Assembly (NCBI GenBank): GCA_964600075.1 | Contig: CAZRIE010000058.1 | Span: forward strand, 1-26,251 | Reading direction: 5' to 3' | Length of the DNA: 26,251 nucleotides | DNA from: CAZRIE01 sp964600075 | GTDB taxonomy: Bacteria; Bacteroidota; Bacteroidia; Flavobacteriales; Flavobacteriaceae | Shown: piece after piece, positions 15,182 to 24,030 of the stretch | Position numbering within the stretch: position 1 is the stretch's first letter | How the letters are laid out: the number at the start of each line of letters is the position of its first letter | Notes under the pieces: model-generated | What the model was told of the DNA's origin: nothing | Databases searched by the model: none | What the model saw: only the letters and a program-made list of their open reading frames with translations | Made by a program: the position numbers and the translations under genes

Positions 15182-18100
15182 ATGCTCTCATACATTGTCA
15201 ATTTCAGTATACGTAACAAGTTTATTATATTTCTGTTTACTGCTTTTATCGTAGGCTTCGGTGTTTACTCACTGAGCCAGATTCCTATTGGGGCGGTGCC
15301 CGACGTGACGAACAATCAAGTGCAGGTCATTACCACCTCACGTAACCTATCTACTCAAGATATGGAGCAGTTCATCACCTACCCAGTGGAACTGGAAATG
15401 GCCAATTTACCAGCAGTACAGGAAATTCGCTCTATCACCAAGTTTGGGCTATCGGTAGTAACCATTGTTTTTGACGACGACCTCGGCACGTATCTGCCGC
15501 GTCAGCTCATTGCGGAGAAAATCAAATCAGCTTCCGAAAAAATCCCTGAGGGTTTTGGCATTCCCAAAATGGGACCCATAACTACGGGTTTGGGCGAAAT
15601 ATATCAATACATTCTAGATGTAAAACCTGGCTATGAAGGGCGTTACAATGCCACAGACTTAAGAACCATTCAAGATTGGATCGTTAAACGGCAGCTCTCA
15701 GGAATTCCCGGAGTGGTAGAAGTTAATACCTGGGGCGGCTTCTTAAAGCAGTATGAAGTTGCCATCAAAACCGAAAAGCTGAATGCTATGGATATTACTG
15801 CGCAAGAAGTTTTTACCGCCTTGGAAAAAAATAACAGCGTCGCAGGTGGCGGTTACATTGAAAAAGTCAATCAGGCCTATTTTATTCGTGGGGAAGGCTT
15901 GGTTGAAAACCTCGAAGACATCAAGAACATTGTTGTGACAACTAAAGAAGGTATTCCCATTTTCGTCAAAGATTTGGCAGAAGTTGGCTACGGCAGCGCC
16001 ATTCGTTTTGGTGCGATTACCGGAAACGGTGAGGGCGAAAAAGTACTTGGTCAGGTGATGATGCTAAAAGATGCCAACTCGAAACAAGTTATCGATGCGG
16101 TAAACGAACGCGTAGCAGCCATCTCAAAATCATTACCAGAAGGGGTTTACATCAATCCATTTTTGGATCGCAGCGAACTCATTGCCAAAACCACCTTTAC
16201 AGTTTCTGAGAATCTCATTTTGGGCTTTTTAATTGTCCTTTTTGTGGTGGTGCTGTTGTTGGGGAATTTCCGCTCCGGACTCATAGTCGCCTCCGTCATT
16301 CCCTTGTGTTTGCTATTTGCGCTTTCATTGATGTACATCTTTGGGGTCGATGCCAACCTGATGAGTTTAGGAGCTATTGATTTCGGCATCATCATCGACG
16401 GAGCGGTAATTATCGTTGAATTTACCGCCTTCCAAATTGCAGCAAAAAGCACCGAACTATCAGCTTTAAATTCCACAGAATTACAATCTGAAAAGGATGC
16501 TATTAGCGCCAAAAGCTCCTCCAAAATGATGAATTCGGCCATTTTTGGGCAGTTGATTATTCTAATCGTTTTTATTCCTATACTATCATTAAGCGGCGTT
16601 GAAGGCAAGATGTTCAAACCCATGGCATTGACCTTTAGTTTTGCGCTAATTGGGGCAATGCTCTTTTGTTTTACCTATGTGCCCGTGGTGGCTTCATTAT
16701 TCTTGAAACCTTCGCAACCATCTGACAAGAATATTTCGGTTCGGTTGATGCGATGGCTGAATGCTCGTTATGAACCGGTTATACATTGGGCTTTGCAGAG
16801 CAAAAAACTGGTATTGGGTTTGGCAGCCCTTCTTTTGGTAATCACCGCAGTATTATTTTCACGGATGGGCGGCGAATTCGTACCCACGTTAGACGAAGGC
16901 GACTTCGTCATTCAACCGGTGCTTAAAACAGGAACTTCCCTAAGCAAGACCGTAGAAATTACCACCCAAATAGAAAAAATTCTATTGGATAACTTTCCAG
17001 AAGTCCGGCAGGTCGTTACCCGTATCGGGGCTGCCGAAGTACCCACTGACCCTATGTCGATGGAAGAAAGTGATGTCATCATCGTACTGAAGCCAAAAAG
17101 GGAATGGGTGTCTGCCAAAAGTAAAGATGAATTGGCCAATAAATTCAAAAAGGCCTTGGCGATTATTCCCGGGATGGAAGTTGAATTTACCCAACCCATC
17201 GAAATGCGCTTTAACGAACTCATTACGGGAGTTAGAGCCGATATCGCCATCAAAATTTTTGGAGAAGACCTCGATGTTCTAAGCAAAAAAGGGAACGAAA
17301 TCAAAAACCTCATCGAAAATGTGGAAGGTGCCGCGGATATTTCCGTGGAGAAAATTGTGGGGCTACCGGAAATGAACGTGAAATATGACCGCGCGAAAAT
17401 AGCACGTTACGGACTCAACATTCAAGACCTCAACGACATGGTTTCGATGGGCTTTGCAGGCCGTACCGTCGGGAGTGTTTTCGAAGGCGAAAAGCGTTTC
17501 GATTTGGTAGTTCGCCTAAATTCTGAAAACCGAAAGGACATTGATAACCTTAAAAACCTGTATGTAGATGTTCCTTTGGGCGGAAAGATTCCCCTGAGCG
17601 AACTCGCAGAGGTCAGTTACCAAAAAGGAGCTGCCAAAATCTCCCGTGATGATACGCGCCGCAGGATTGTTGTGGGTGTCAACGTACGTGACCGAGATTT
17701 ACAGTCCGTGGTAGATGATGTGCAGCGATTGATTAACGAAAACATAAGACTTCCCATCGGCTATAATATCACCTATGGCGGGCAGTTTGAAAATTTGCAA
17801 AGTGCGAAATCGAGATTATTAGTAGCCGTACCCATTGCGTTACTGCTCATTTTTATTTTACTCTATTTCGCCTTTAAATCCGTCAAAGAAGCATTGCTGA
17901 TTTATACTGCGATTCCCTTATCTGCAGTGGGCGGAGTTTTCCTCCTATGGATACGGGATATGCCCTTTAGTATCTCAGCTGGTGTTGGTTTTATTGCACT
18001 TTTTGGTATTGCAGTGCTGAACGGCATCGTACTCATCGAACATTTTAAAGAACTTAAAAAACAACATTTCGACGATATGGAAACTTTAATCAAACAAGGC

Positions 18101-19519
18101 ACCAAAGACCGATTGCGTGCCGTATTGTTGACCGCATCGGCAGCGGCCCTAGGCTTTTTACCCATGGCCATTTCCACTAGCGCCGGGGCCGAAGTGCAGC
18201 GCCCGTTGGCGACTGTCGTTATTGGCGGACTCATTACCGCCACCCTCTTGACTTTGGTAGTGCTTCCTGTGCTGTATTCGCTTTTTGAAAAGCGGAACAA
18301 CAAGAAGTGGAAACCTTCCATAAATAAAAATGTGAGTATCATTTTGGTGTTGGTGGGTCTTACCTTTTCATCCTTAGGGAATGCGCAAGAAAAACCGAAG
18401 AACTTAGACGAACTAATAGCTTTGGCAATAGAAAACAATGCAGGTCTGAAAGCTGCCAACCTTGGTATGGAAGCATCAGATGCGTTAATTGGGAATGCTT
18501 TTGATTTTGACAAAACACAGCTGTATTATAACTATGACAAAAATAATTTATCCGTTGGAGATTTGCCCTTGAACGTATTAGGGGTTCAACAAGATTTCTT
18601 ATTTCCCACCGTGTATTTTGCCAAGAAGAAAGTGAACAAGGCAAATTACGCCCTAAGTGAGAGCACTTATAATATTCGAGAAAAGGGGTTAAAACGGGAG
18701 GTGACGGCCGCATACTATCAATATCAATATGCCAAGGAAAAAGAAACTGTCTATAAACGTTTGGACAGTCTTTACCTAAACTTCGCGCATATGGCCAAAC
18801 GTCGTTTTGAACTCGGAGAAACCAATTATCTGGAAAAAATAACGGCTTCATCAAAGCAACGGCAACTGCAAATTGCGCTGGAACAAGCGCAGCAAGATGT
18901 TGTCATTGCCTATAACGATTTGTTAACAAAAATTCAAATACCGGATCGTATAAATATTGCTCCTATGCTTTTTGGCAAAATACCCTTAAGCCTAGTAAAT
19001 ATTGACGAAGTGGCAGAAATGACCTATTCCAAAAACACCATCGATTTGGCAATCGCCAAACGTCAACAGGAGGCCCAACAATTGCTTCCTGATATTAGCG
19101 TCAACTATTTTCAGGGTACCAATAGTGCCGTAAATGGCAATCTGTATGGTTATCAAGCGGGACTCAAAATTCCCATACTCTTTAGTGGGAATGCTTCACG
19201 AATTAAAGCTACCAAAATCGCCGAGCAAATTGCGGTGGAAGAATCCAAAGAATATGAAATCCGACTGAATGCTCGTTACGCGGAACTTCAAGCTCGATAT
19301 AAAAAACATTCTAAGGCTTTGGCCTATTATGAAGAAGAGGGTAGTGAACTGTCCGAAGAACTATTGAAAACGGCGGACCTAAGTTTTAGAAATGGGGAAA
19401 TCGATTTTTTCCAATACATTCTAAGCATGGAGAACGCAAATGAGATTCAGCTCGATAGGTTGGATAATTTAAATCAGTATAATCAAACGGTAATTCAGTT
19501 GAACTATCTGAGTTTATAA
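15182..19519 (+). CDS. CzcA-type heavy-metal RND efflux pump fused to a TolC-like domain
   Basis: Residues 1 to about 1040 form a heavy-metal RND pump (HME family). It has the N-terminal helix, porter loops, and helix IV with D400-F-G-I-I-I-D406-G-A-V-I-I-V-E413. This matches the DFG...DGAV...E proton-relay pattern of divalent-cation pumps such as CzcA, rather than the CusA copper/silver pattern. A second hydrophobic stretch at about 1050-1068 ends in GNAQ like a signal peptide. A TolC/OEP-like coiled-coil region then runs to 1445 (DELIALAIENNAGLKAANLG, and late LSFRNGEIDFFQYILSMENA). A single 1445-residue chain of this type is known in Bacteroidota. The adaptor gene follows. Zn, Co, Cd or Ni are likelier substrates than Cu, by inference. 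Confidence 0.93.
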   Translation: MLSYIVNFSIRNKFIIFLFTAFIVGFGVYSLSQIPIGAVPDVTNNQVQVITTSRNLSTQDMEQFITYPVELEMANLPAVQEIRSITKFGLSVVTIVFDDDLGTYLPRQLIAEKIKSASEKIPEGFGIPKMGPITTGLGEIYQYILDVKPGYEGRYNATDLRTIQDWIVKRQLSGIPGVVEVNTWGGFLKQYEVAIKTEKLNAMDITAQEVFTALEKNNSVAGGGYIEKVNQAYFIRGEGLVENLEDIKNIVVTTKEGIPIFVKDLAEVGYGSAIRFGAITGNGEGEKVLGQVMMLKDANSKQVIDAVNERVAAISKSLPEGVYINPFLDRSELIAKTTFTVSENLILGFLIVLFVVVLLLGNFRSGLIVASVIPLCLLFALSLMYIFGVDANLMSLGAIDFGIIIDGAVIIVEFTAFQIAAKSTELSALNSTELQSEKDAISAKSSSKMMNSAIFGQLIILIVFIPILSLSGVEGKMFKPMALTFSFALIGAMLFCFTYVPVVASLFLKPSQPSDKNISVRLMRWLNARYEPVIHWALQSKKLVLGLAALLLVITAVLFSRMGGEFVPTLDEGDFVIQPVLKTGTSLSKTVEITTQIEKILLDNFPEVRQVVTRIGAAEVPTDPMSMEESDVIIVLKPKREWVSAKSKDELANKFKKALAIIPGMEVEFTQPIEMRFNELITGVRADIAIKIFGEDLDVLSKKGNEIKNLIENVEGAADISVEKIVGLPEMNVKYDRAKIARYGLNIQDLNDMVSMGFAGRTVGSVFEGEKRFDLVVRLNSENRKDIDNLKNLYVDVPLGGKIPLSELAEVSYQKGAAKISRDDTRRRIVVGVNVRDRDLQSVVDDVQRLINENIRLPIGYNITYGGQFENLQSAKSRLLVAVPIALLLIFILLYFAFKSVKEALLIYTAIPLSAVGGVFLLWIRDMPFSISAGVGFIALFGIAVLNGIVLIEHFKELKKQHFDDMETLIKQGTKDRLRAVLLTASAAALGFLPMAISTSAGAEVQRPLATVVIGGLITATLLTLVVLPVLYSLFEKRNNKKWKPSINKNVSIILVLVGLTFSSLGNAQEKPKNLDELIALAIENNAGLKAANLGMEASDALIGNAFDFDKTQLYYNYDKNNLSVGDLPLNVLGVQQDFLFPTVYFAKKKVNKANYALSESTYNIREKGLKREVTAAYYQYQYAKEKETVYKRLDSLYLNFAHMAKRRFELGETNYLEKITASSKQRQLQIALEQAQQDVVIAYNDLLTKIQIPDRINIAPMLFGKIPLSLVNIDEVAEMTYSKNTIDLAIAKRQQEAQQLLPDISVNYFQGTNSAVNGNLYGYQAGLKIPILFSGNASRIKATKIAEQIAVEESKEYEIRLNARYAELQARYKKHSKALAYYEEEGSELSEELLKTADLSFRNGEIDFFQYILSMENANEIQLDRLDNLNQYNQTVIQLNYLSL

Positions 19520-19530
19520 ATCAAAATACG

Positions 19531-19577
19531 CAAAAGCCAAAAGCCAAAAGCCAAAAGCCAAAAGCCAAAAGCCAAAA
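19531..19577 (+). repeat. Heptanucleotide tandem repeat, six copies of CAAAAGC
   Basis: Six perfect head-to-tail copies of CAAAAGC run from 19531 to 19572, followed by a partial CAAAA. The array lies in the 75-base gap between the pump and adaptor genes and ends 17 bases before the adaptor ATG at 19595. A gain or loss of units would not change a reading frame but would change the spacing before the adaptor start. Confidence 0.95.
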
Positions 19578-19594
19578 TATAAAAACATGAAAAC

Positions 19595-20731
19595 ATGAAA
19601 AACGTAATCTATTCACTCATTATCGTGCAAGTCATTCTACTATCAAGTTGCGGCGAGAAAAAAAATACTGAAACTTTGGCTACCGAAACTGAAAACTCCG
19701 ACAGGGGGATCACAATCACCAAAGAACAATTCAACAACAGCCGTATGGCTTTGGGGAGTCTCGAAGAAAAGTCATTTCCTGTCACCATACAAACCAACGG
19801 CATGATTGATGTACCGCCTGAAAATAGGGCGGTGGTAAGTGCCACTATGGGCGGCTACATCAAACAAACACCTTTGCTTATTGGCGATGTCGTAAAAAAG
19901 GGGCAAATGTTAGTCACTATTGAAAACCCAGAATTCATTACACTTCAGCAAGACTATATGGAGGTCAATCAACTACTCACTTACCTACAATCGGAATACG
20001 ACCGCCAAAAAACCTTACGGGAAGAAAACATCACTTCGCAAAAGAGTTTTCTAAAAGCGGAGAGCGCATTCAAAACCGCCAATGCCCGATACACCGGACT
20101 CAAAAAACAACTTACGATGTTGAATATCTCCCCCTCTGAAGTAGAAAATGGAAATATCAGTTCTGTAGCTACTATTTTTGCGCCCATCAGCGGAAGTATT
20201 ACCAAAATAAACGTAACAAGGGGCACCTATGTGTCGCCTGCCTTACCTATTCTCGAGATTATCGACAACGACCACATTCATTTAGAACTATCCGTTTTCG
20301 AAAAAGATATCATGAAAATCAAAAAAGGGCAACCCATTCAGTTTACCATACCAGAGGCATCGGATCAGGTTTTTGAAGCGGAAGTCTATCTGATAGGGAC
20401 TTCCATCGGTGAAAACCGAACAATCAAACTACATGGGCATTTACACGAGGATACCGAGAACAGCTTTTTAACAGGCATGTTCGTCAATGCAAATATCGTA
20501 ACCGAAAACGCAATCGCGGAAGCCATTCCTTCCGAAGCCATTGTAGAACAGGAAGGGAAATTTTATGTGCTAAGAACCACAGCGACCATGGATACGGAAT
20601 ACACTTTTGAGCCGCTTGAAATACAACCCGGAAATACTGGTGATGACTTTACGGAAATCAAAAATGCTGATGCATTTTCGGAATCCGATACCTTTTTGAC
20701 CAAGGGGGCTTTTGATGTTTTTGGAGAGTAA
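19595..20731 (+). CDS. RND periplasmic adaptor (CzcB/CusB-like), lipoprotein
   Basis: This membrane fusion protein links the RND pump to the outer-membrane channel. A lipoprotein signal ends in LLSSC with the acylated Cys at residue 19. A barrel-sandwich/lipoyl half motif follows (PPENRAVVSATMGGYIKQTP then GDVVKKGQMLVTIENPEF), then a helical hairpin (about residues 115-190). The second lipoyl half has ATIFAPISGSITKINVTRGTYVSPALPILEI, and beta-barrel regions complete it. The length of 378 aa is normal. It follows the pump by 75 bases on the same strand, so operon membership is very likely. It has no His-rich N-terminal metal-binding domain. A heptanucleotide repeat precedes the start. Confidence 0.94.
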   Translation: MKNVIYSLIIVQVILLSSCGEKKNTETLATETENSDRGITITKEQFNNSRMALGSLEEKSFPVTIQTNGMIDVPPENRAVVSATMGGYIKQTPLLIGDVVKKGQMLVTIENPEFITLQQDYMEVNQLLTYLQSEYDRQKTLREENITSQKSFLKAESAFKTANARYTGLKKQLTMLNISPSEVENGNISSVATIFAPISGSITKINVTRGTYVSPALPILEIIDNDHIHLELSVFEKDIMKIKKGQPIQFTIPEASDQVFEAEVYLIGTSIGENRTIKLHGHLHEDTENSFLTGMFVNANIVTENAIAEAIPSEAIVEQEGKFYVLRTTATMDTEYTFEPLEIQPGNTGDDFTEIKNADAFSESDTFLTKGAFDVFGE

Positions 20732-20823
20732 TCTACCCTAACCCAACATCTACAGCCATCTTCACAATAAAGCGTATTACAGGAATATCGGAATGCGGGT
20801 TTTGTTGGGTTTTCCCTTGTGAC

Positions 20824-20846
20824 TTTTATCATGGGTATTGATAAAA
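20824..20846. repeat. Small perfect hairpin in the spacer before the OsmC gene
   Basis: TTTTATCA at 20824-20831 and TGATAAAA at 20839-20846 form an 8-bp perfect stem with a 7-base loop. It lies in the 217-base spacer between the adaptor and the OsmC gene. It could be a weak terminator or an operator. Nothing else in the spacer is supportable apart from a long-range pair AACCCAACA (20740-20748) / TGTTGGGTT (20803-20811). Confidence 0.35.
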
Positions 20847-20948
20847 CCCCAGCGTAAATTTGCCCATTACCATAAAGCGTACTTCGGTACATTTCGATAT
20901 TATGAGAGATACCTAAGCCTCGGTTTGACCATATTAATAACTAACGCT

Positions 20949-21356
20949 ATGAACTACAGTGTACAAGCAGAATCTGTCGCAGGTAACGAAGGGACTATCT
21001 CCATTAGAGCATCAAAAATCAATTTTGGCACCACTCCAAAAACTGAAAAAAACCTACCTAACCCCGCTGAATTATTCTTAGGGGCTTTTGCTTCTTGCAT
21101 TCTCAAAAACGTAGAACGCTTTTCAGAACTGATGCAATTCAGTTATGAAAAGACCACTATATCTGTACAAGCTATAAGGCTAGAGCATCCGCCTAGAATG
21201 GAGCATATTTCGTATGAATTGCTGATTTACAGCCAAGACGAAAAACTAAACCTCAATTTGCTCAAAAAGAACATCGAAAAGTTCGGTACTATTTTCAATA
21301 CGGTAAAACAGTCCTGTTCCATTTCGGGCGAAATCATAAAAGATCAGAATGTTTGA
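20949..21356 (+). CDS. OsmC family peroxidase-like protein
   Basis: OsmC/Ohr proteins are dimeric thiol peroxidases that reduce organic hydroperoxides. The redox pair is at Cys50 (LGAFASCILKNVERF, a family hallmark) and Cys123 (TVKQSCSISGEI). The 135-residue length is typical. A longer frame exists from a TTG at 20838, but the family fold begins near MNYSVQAESVAGNEGTISIR, so the ATG at 20949 is preferred. The same-strand context after the efflux adaptor suggests a role in the stress that metal brings; this is inference. Confidence 0.88.
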   Translation: MNYSVQAESVAGNEGTISIRASKINFGTTPKTEKNLPNPAELFLGAFASCILKNVERFSELMQFSYEKTTISVQAIRLEHPPRMEHISYELLIYSQDEKLNLNLLKKNIEKFGTIFNTVKQSCSISGEIIKDQNV

Positions 21357-21405
21357 TTAACTTAAGCTTAACCCGTTGTACATTTTTAAAACTAAATCAT
21401 AAAAA

Positions 21406-22119
21406 ATGGTTGATAATACTGAAAATTTAAATGACTATTTAGACAACCATTATATACATCGAAGTAATTGGTTGAGAGCAGCTGTTCTTGGCGCGAATGA
21501 CGGCATTTTATCAACGGCAAGTATCGCCATAGGTGTGGCCGCTGCGAGCATTACGAAAGAACCAGTAGTATTGGCAACGGTTGCAGGTTTGGTTGCAGGT
21601 GCTTTATCAATGGCCGCTGGGGAATATGTTTCGGTGAGTTCTCAAACCGATATTGAAAAAGCTGATATTGAACGTGAAAAAAAAGAGTTGGAAGAAATGC
21701 CCGAAATTGAATTGCAGCGCTTGGCCCAAATTTATGAAGAAAGAGGTTTAAAAAAAGAAACAGCGCAACTCGTGGCAGAAGAATTGACTGAACACGATGT
21801 CTTGGGAGCTCATGTTAGAGATGAATTGGGCATTAATGAAATAAGCCAAGCAAATCCCATACAGGCGGCTTTGGCATCGGGGGCTGCATTTACCGTAGGT
21901 GGTGCCCTCCCACTTTTAGTTGCTATTTTTTTGCCACTAGAAAATTTGGAATATTACCTCTATGGTTTTGCCTTAATTTTTCTAATTCTTTTAGGAGCAA
22001 TGGCAGCCAAAACCGGCGGTTCTAGCATAGGCAAAGCCATATTAAGAATTACCTTTTGGGGAACGGTCGCTATGGGATTGACGGCATTGGTCGGCTACTT
22101 ATTCGGAGTGAATGTTTAA
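21406..22119 (+). CDS. VIT1/CCC1 family metal transporter
   Basis: VIT1/CCC1 proteins move Fe(II) or Mn(II) across membranes in exchange for protons. The N-terminal WLRAAVLGANDGILSTASIAIGVAAAS and the following GLVAGALSMAAGEYVSVSSQTD are strong family signatures. A cytosolic acidic, metal-binding helical region covers about residues 83-145 (IEREKKELEEMPEIELQRLA, then EELTEHDVLGAHVRDELG). Three C-terminal membrane helices complete the five-helix plan. The length of 237 aa is usual. It is 49 bases after osmC and likely co-transcribed. It may detoxify iron or manganese, complementing the efflux pump. Confidence 0.95.
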   Translation: MVDNTENLNDYLDNHYIHRSNWLRAAVLGANDGILSTASIAIGVAAASITKEPVVLATVAGLVAGALSMAAGEYVSVSSQTDIEKADIEREKKELEEMPEIELQRLAQIYEERGLKKETAQLVAEELTEHDVLGAHVRDELGINEISQANPIQAALASGAAFTVGGALPLLVAIFLPLENLEYYLYGFALIFLILLGAMAAKTGGSSIGKAILRITFWGTVAMGLTALVGYLFGVNV

Positions 22120-22690
22120 AAAAGTACCCTATAAAGTCCATGGTAGCAATGTCGGTAGTTTTATCTTATCGCGTTATCAAAACTAATCCCATGCGGATTG
22201 AAAATATAATCCCGATTATAGTTCCATAATAAGGTTAATGTATGGAACTCTTAAAAAAGACACTGAAATGGAATCACCAACAAATCTTTTTCTCCTGACA
22301 TTTAAAAAAAATTCCTGTTCTAGATGCAAATGCATCGGAAAAGTAAATTTTGCCTTGGTATAATTGAGTATAGAAAAAGATTATTCTTGGAAAGGGGAGT
22401 AACTATTCTATTAACGCTACCCATAAGTTAAATTGTTATCAAAAATTGTTTTTTCGTTCTTCTTTAAACCGACACTTTTACCAGAAGGTGCCCGTAAAAT
22501 ATTGCTTTTCATTAATCTATGTACCTAAATGTTCATAATAGTAATATAAACAAACAGTGTTATACAATGAGATTATTCAAGATATCGATATTATTAGCAA
22601 GAACTTAGTCGTGCACCCAAGACGGAAGGGCTAATTCAAAAAAGGATTCTCATGACAGCTAAGGCTCTTTGTGACTAATCAAAACGAAGA
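22120..22690. other. Gene-poor stretch between the VIT and fatty acid regions
   Basis: About 570 bases on both strands show no reading frame that I can support as a gene. Short fold-back pairs are present: GTTCCATA at 22221-22228 with TATGGAAC at 22241-22248, and GATGCA-AA-TGCATC at 22323-22336. The stretch could hold the promoter for the following operon, or decayed sequence left by the deletion that broke the transporter gene. Confidence 0.5.
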
Positions 22691-23041
22691 ATGATTACAC
22701 AACTAGGCGAGAAATTGACGGATATCTTTCAAAAAAACACGCCTGATGCATTTGTTTTTGCCTTGATATTAACCTTGATAACCGCAATTGGGGCTATGGT
22801 TTGGGTCGATGTGACGCTATTGAAAGTGTTGCAATCATGGTATGACGGATTTTGGGTTTTACTAGAGTTCGGCATGCAACTGGTTTAACTGGCAATTACG
22901 GGCTATAGCATTGCCTTGTCACCATTAGTGAACAAAGGAATAGACCGACTGACAAACTTTATAAAAACCCAAAAACAGGTATATTTTTTCTCGATTATCA
23001 TTGGTATTTTGTTGTCAATGGTTAGTTATGGCATTTGTTAA
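22691..23041 (+). pseudogene. Broken short-chain fatty acid transporter (AtoE-type)
   Basis: The first 65 codons (QLGEKLTDIFQKNTPDAFVF, then WYDGFWVLLEFGMQLV) resemble the N-terminus of the AtoE-type short-chain fatty acid transporter family. A TAA at 22886-22888 interrupts the frame. The same frame resumes at once with LAITGYSIALSPLVNKGIDR, and later YFFSIIIGILLSMVSYGIC, which continues the family pattern. A second stop at 23039-23041 ends it. The family is roughly 430-460 residues long, so about three quarters is missing; the next gene starts 48 bases later. It is a remnant with one nonsense change and a large 3' deletion. Confidence 0.8.
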
Positions 23042-23089
23042 GTTGTACTTTTAATACTTCATCACTAACCTATTAAACTAAGATTTTAA

Positions 23090-23950
23090 ATGCAGACAAT
23101 TGGCGATTTGATAGGGTTACTGACCCTTAAAAAAATAGATAACACCATTTTTGAAGGGGAAAATTATCAAGCCCCTTGGGGTAGGGTTTTTGGGGGCCAA
23201 GTATTGGGGCAAGCCTTGCATGCGGCTTACCAGACCGTTCCAGAAGAGCGTATTGCACATTCTTTACACGGTTATTTTATTTTAGGGGGAGATTTGCAAT
23301 ACCCTATTCGCTATGAGGTTGATACCATTCGAAATGGAGGGAGTTTTACCACAAGAAGGGTTGTAGCAAAACAAAATGGGAAAGCTATTTTCAATATGGC
23401 GGCATCCTTTCAGGTAAAGGTTGATGGTGTTGATCATCAGATTCCGATGCCGAATTTAATCCCCCCTGAAAAATTAACCACCAGCCTTGAGCAACTGGAA
23501 GAAATAAAAGAAGCATTCCCAAGCGCATATCAAAAATTGAAAGCAATTCAACCCAAGGTGTTCAATTTCAAGCCTGTGGAGAAATTAACGACTCAGTTAG
23601 CAAAAAATGGCTCGCCTTTTTTCAATACGTGGCTTCGCACTTCCGAAAAAGCATCGGTTGATTTGAGAATGCAACATCAATTGTTGGCTTATGCTTCGGA
23701 TTACAATTTATTGACCACCGCAACTTTGCCGCATCGCGAGCAACTTAACAAGGGCAAAACTTTCTATGCCAGTTTAGATCATGCCATTTGGTTTCATCGG
23801 GACTTTGATATCCAAAATTGGTTGTTGTACAGTATGGATAGTCCGAGTGCATCAAATTCTAGAGGGTTTGCCAGAGGAAGTGTATTCGATAGAAAAGGCG
23901 TTTTAGTTGCTTCTGTAGCGCAAGAAGGATTGATGCGTCAAAGTATATAA
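23090..23950 (+). CDS. tesB: Acyl-CoA thioesterase II (TesB family)
   Basis: TesB has a double hot-dog fold and hydrolyses acyl-CoA esters to free acids. The N-terminal half shows WGRVFGGQVLGQALHAAYQT and SLHGYFILGGDLQYPIRYEV. The C-terminal half shows LLAYASDYNLL, ASLDHAIWFHRDF and SPSASNSRGFARG. The Asp, Thr/Ser and Gln of the E. coli triad align with ASD, a Ser (Thr in E. coli) and AQEGLMR. The 286-aa length matches the family. It precedes the acyl-CoA ligase by 80 bases on the same strand, so the two form an acid-CoA/acid cycle. The preferred acyl chain is not readable from sequence. Confidence 0.95.
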   Translation: MQTIGDLIGLLTLKKIDNTIFEGENYQAPWGRVFGGQVLGQALHAAYQTVPEERIAHSLHGYFILGGDLQYPIRYEVDTIRNGGSFTTRRVVAKQNGKAIFNMAASFQVKVDGVDHQIPMPNLIPPEKLTTSLEQLEEIKEAFPSAYQKLKAIQPKVFNFKPVEKLTTQLAKNGSPFFNTWLRTSEKASVDLRMQHQLLAYASDYNLLTTATLPHREQLNKGKTFYASLDHAIWFHRDFDIQNWLLYSMDSPSASNSRGFARGSVFDRKGVLVASVAQEGLMRQSI

Positions 23951-24030
23951 CCTGACAGTTGATTTGGTCAAGAGCTTTCGAATCGATAAATTGTTGTTCT
24001 CTTTAGAAAACCGAACTTAAAACCGAATAA

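Noticed and set aside
17902..18854. Long minus-strand frames opposite the RND pump and TolC-like region
   Set aside because: They lie inside the fully supported pump gene on the other strand, with low-complexity translations and no family features.
19531..19577. Short repeats as a CRISPR array
   Set aside because: Units are 7 bases with no spacers, so this is a simple tandem repeat.
20740..20811. AACCCAACA / TGTTGGGTT inverted pair after the adaptor gene as a terminator
   Set aside because: The 54-base loop makes a stable terminator unlikely; noted only within the spacer description.
20838..20948. TTG-led N-terminal extension of 37 residues on the OsmC protein
   Set aside because: The extension does not look like OsmC sequence, and the family length and fold fit the ATG at 20949.
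22562..22663. Frame starting MRLFKISILLA in the gene-poor stretch
   Set aside because: An internal stop breaks it after 14 codons and no family is recognisable; it may be a chance frame.
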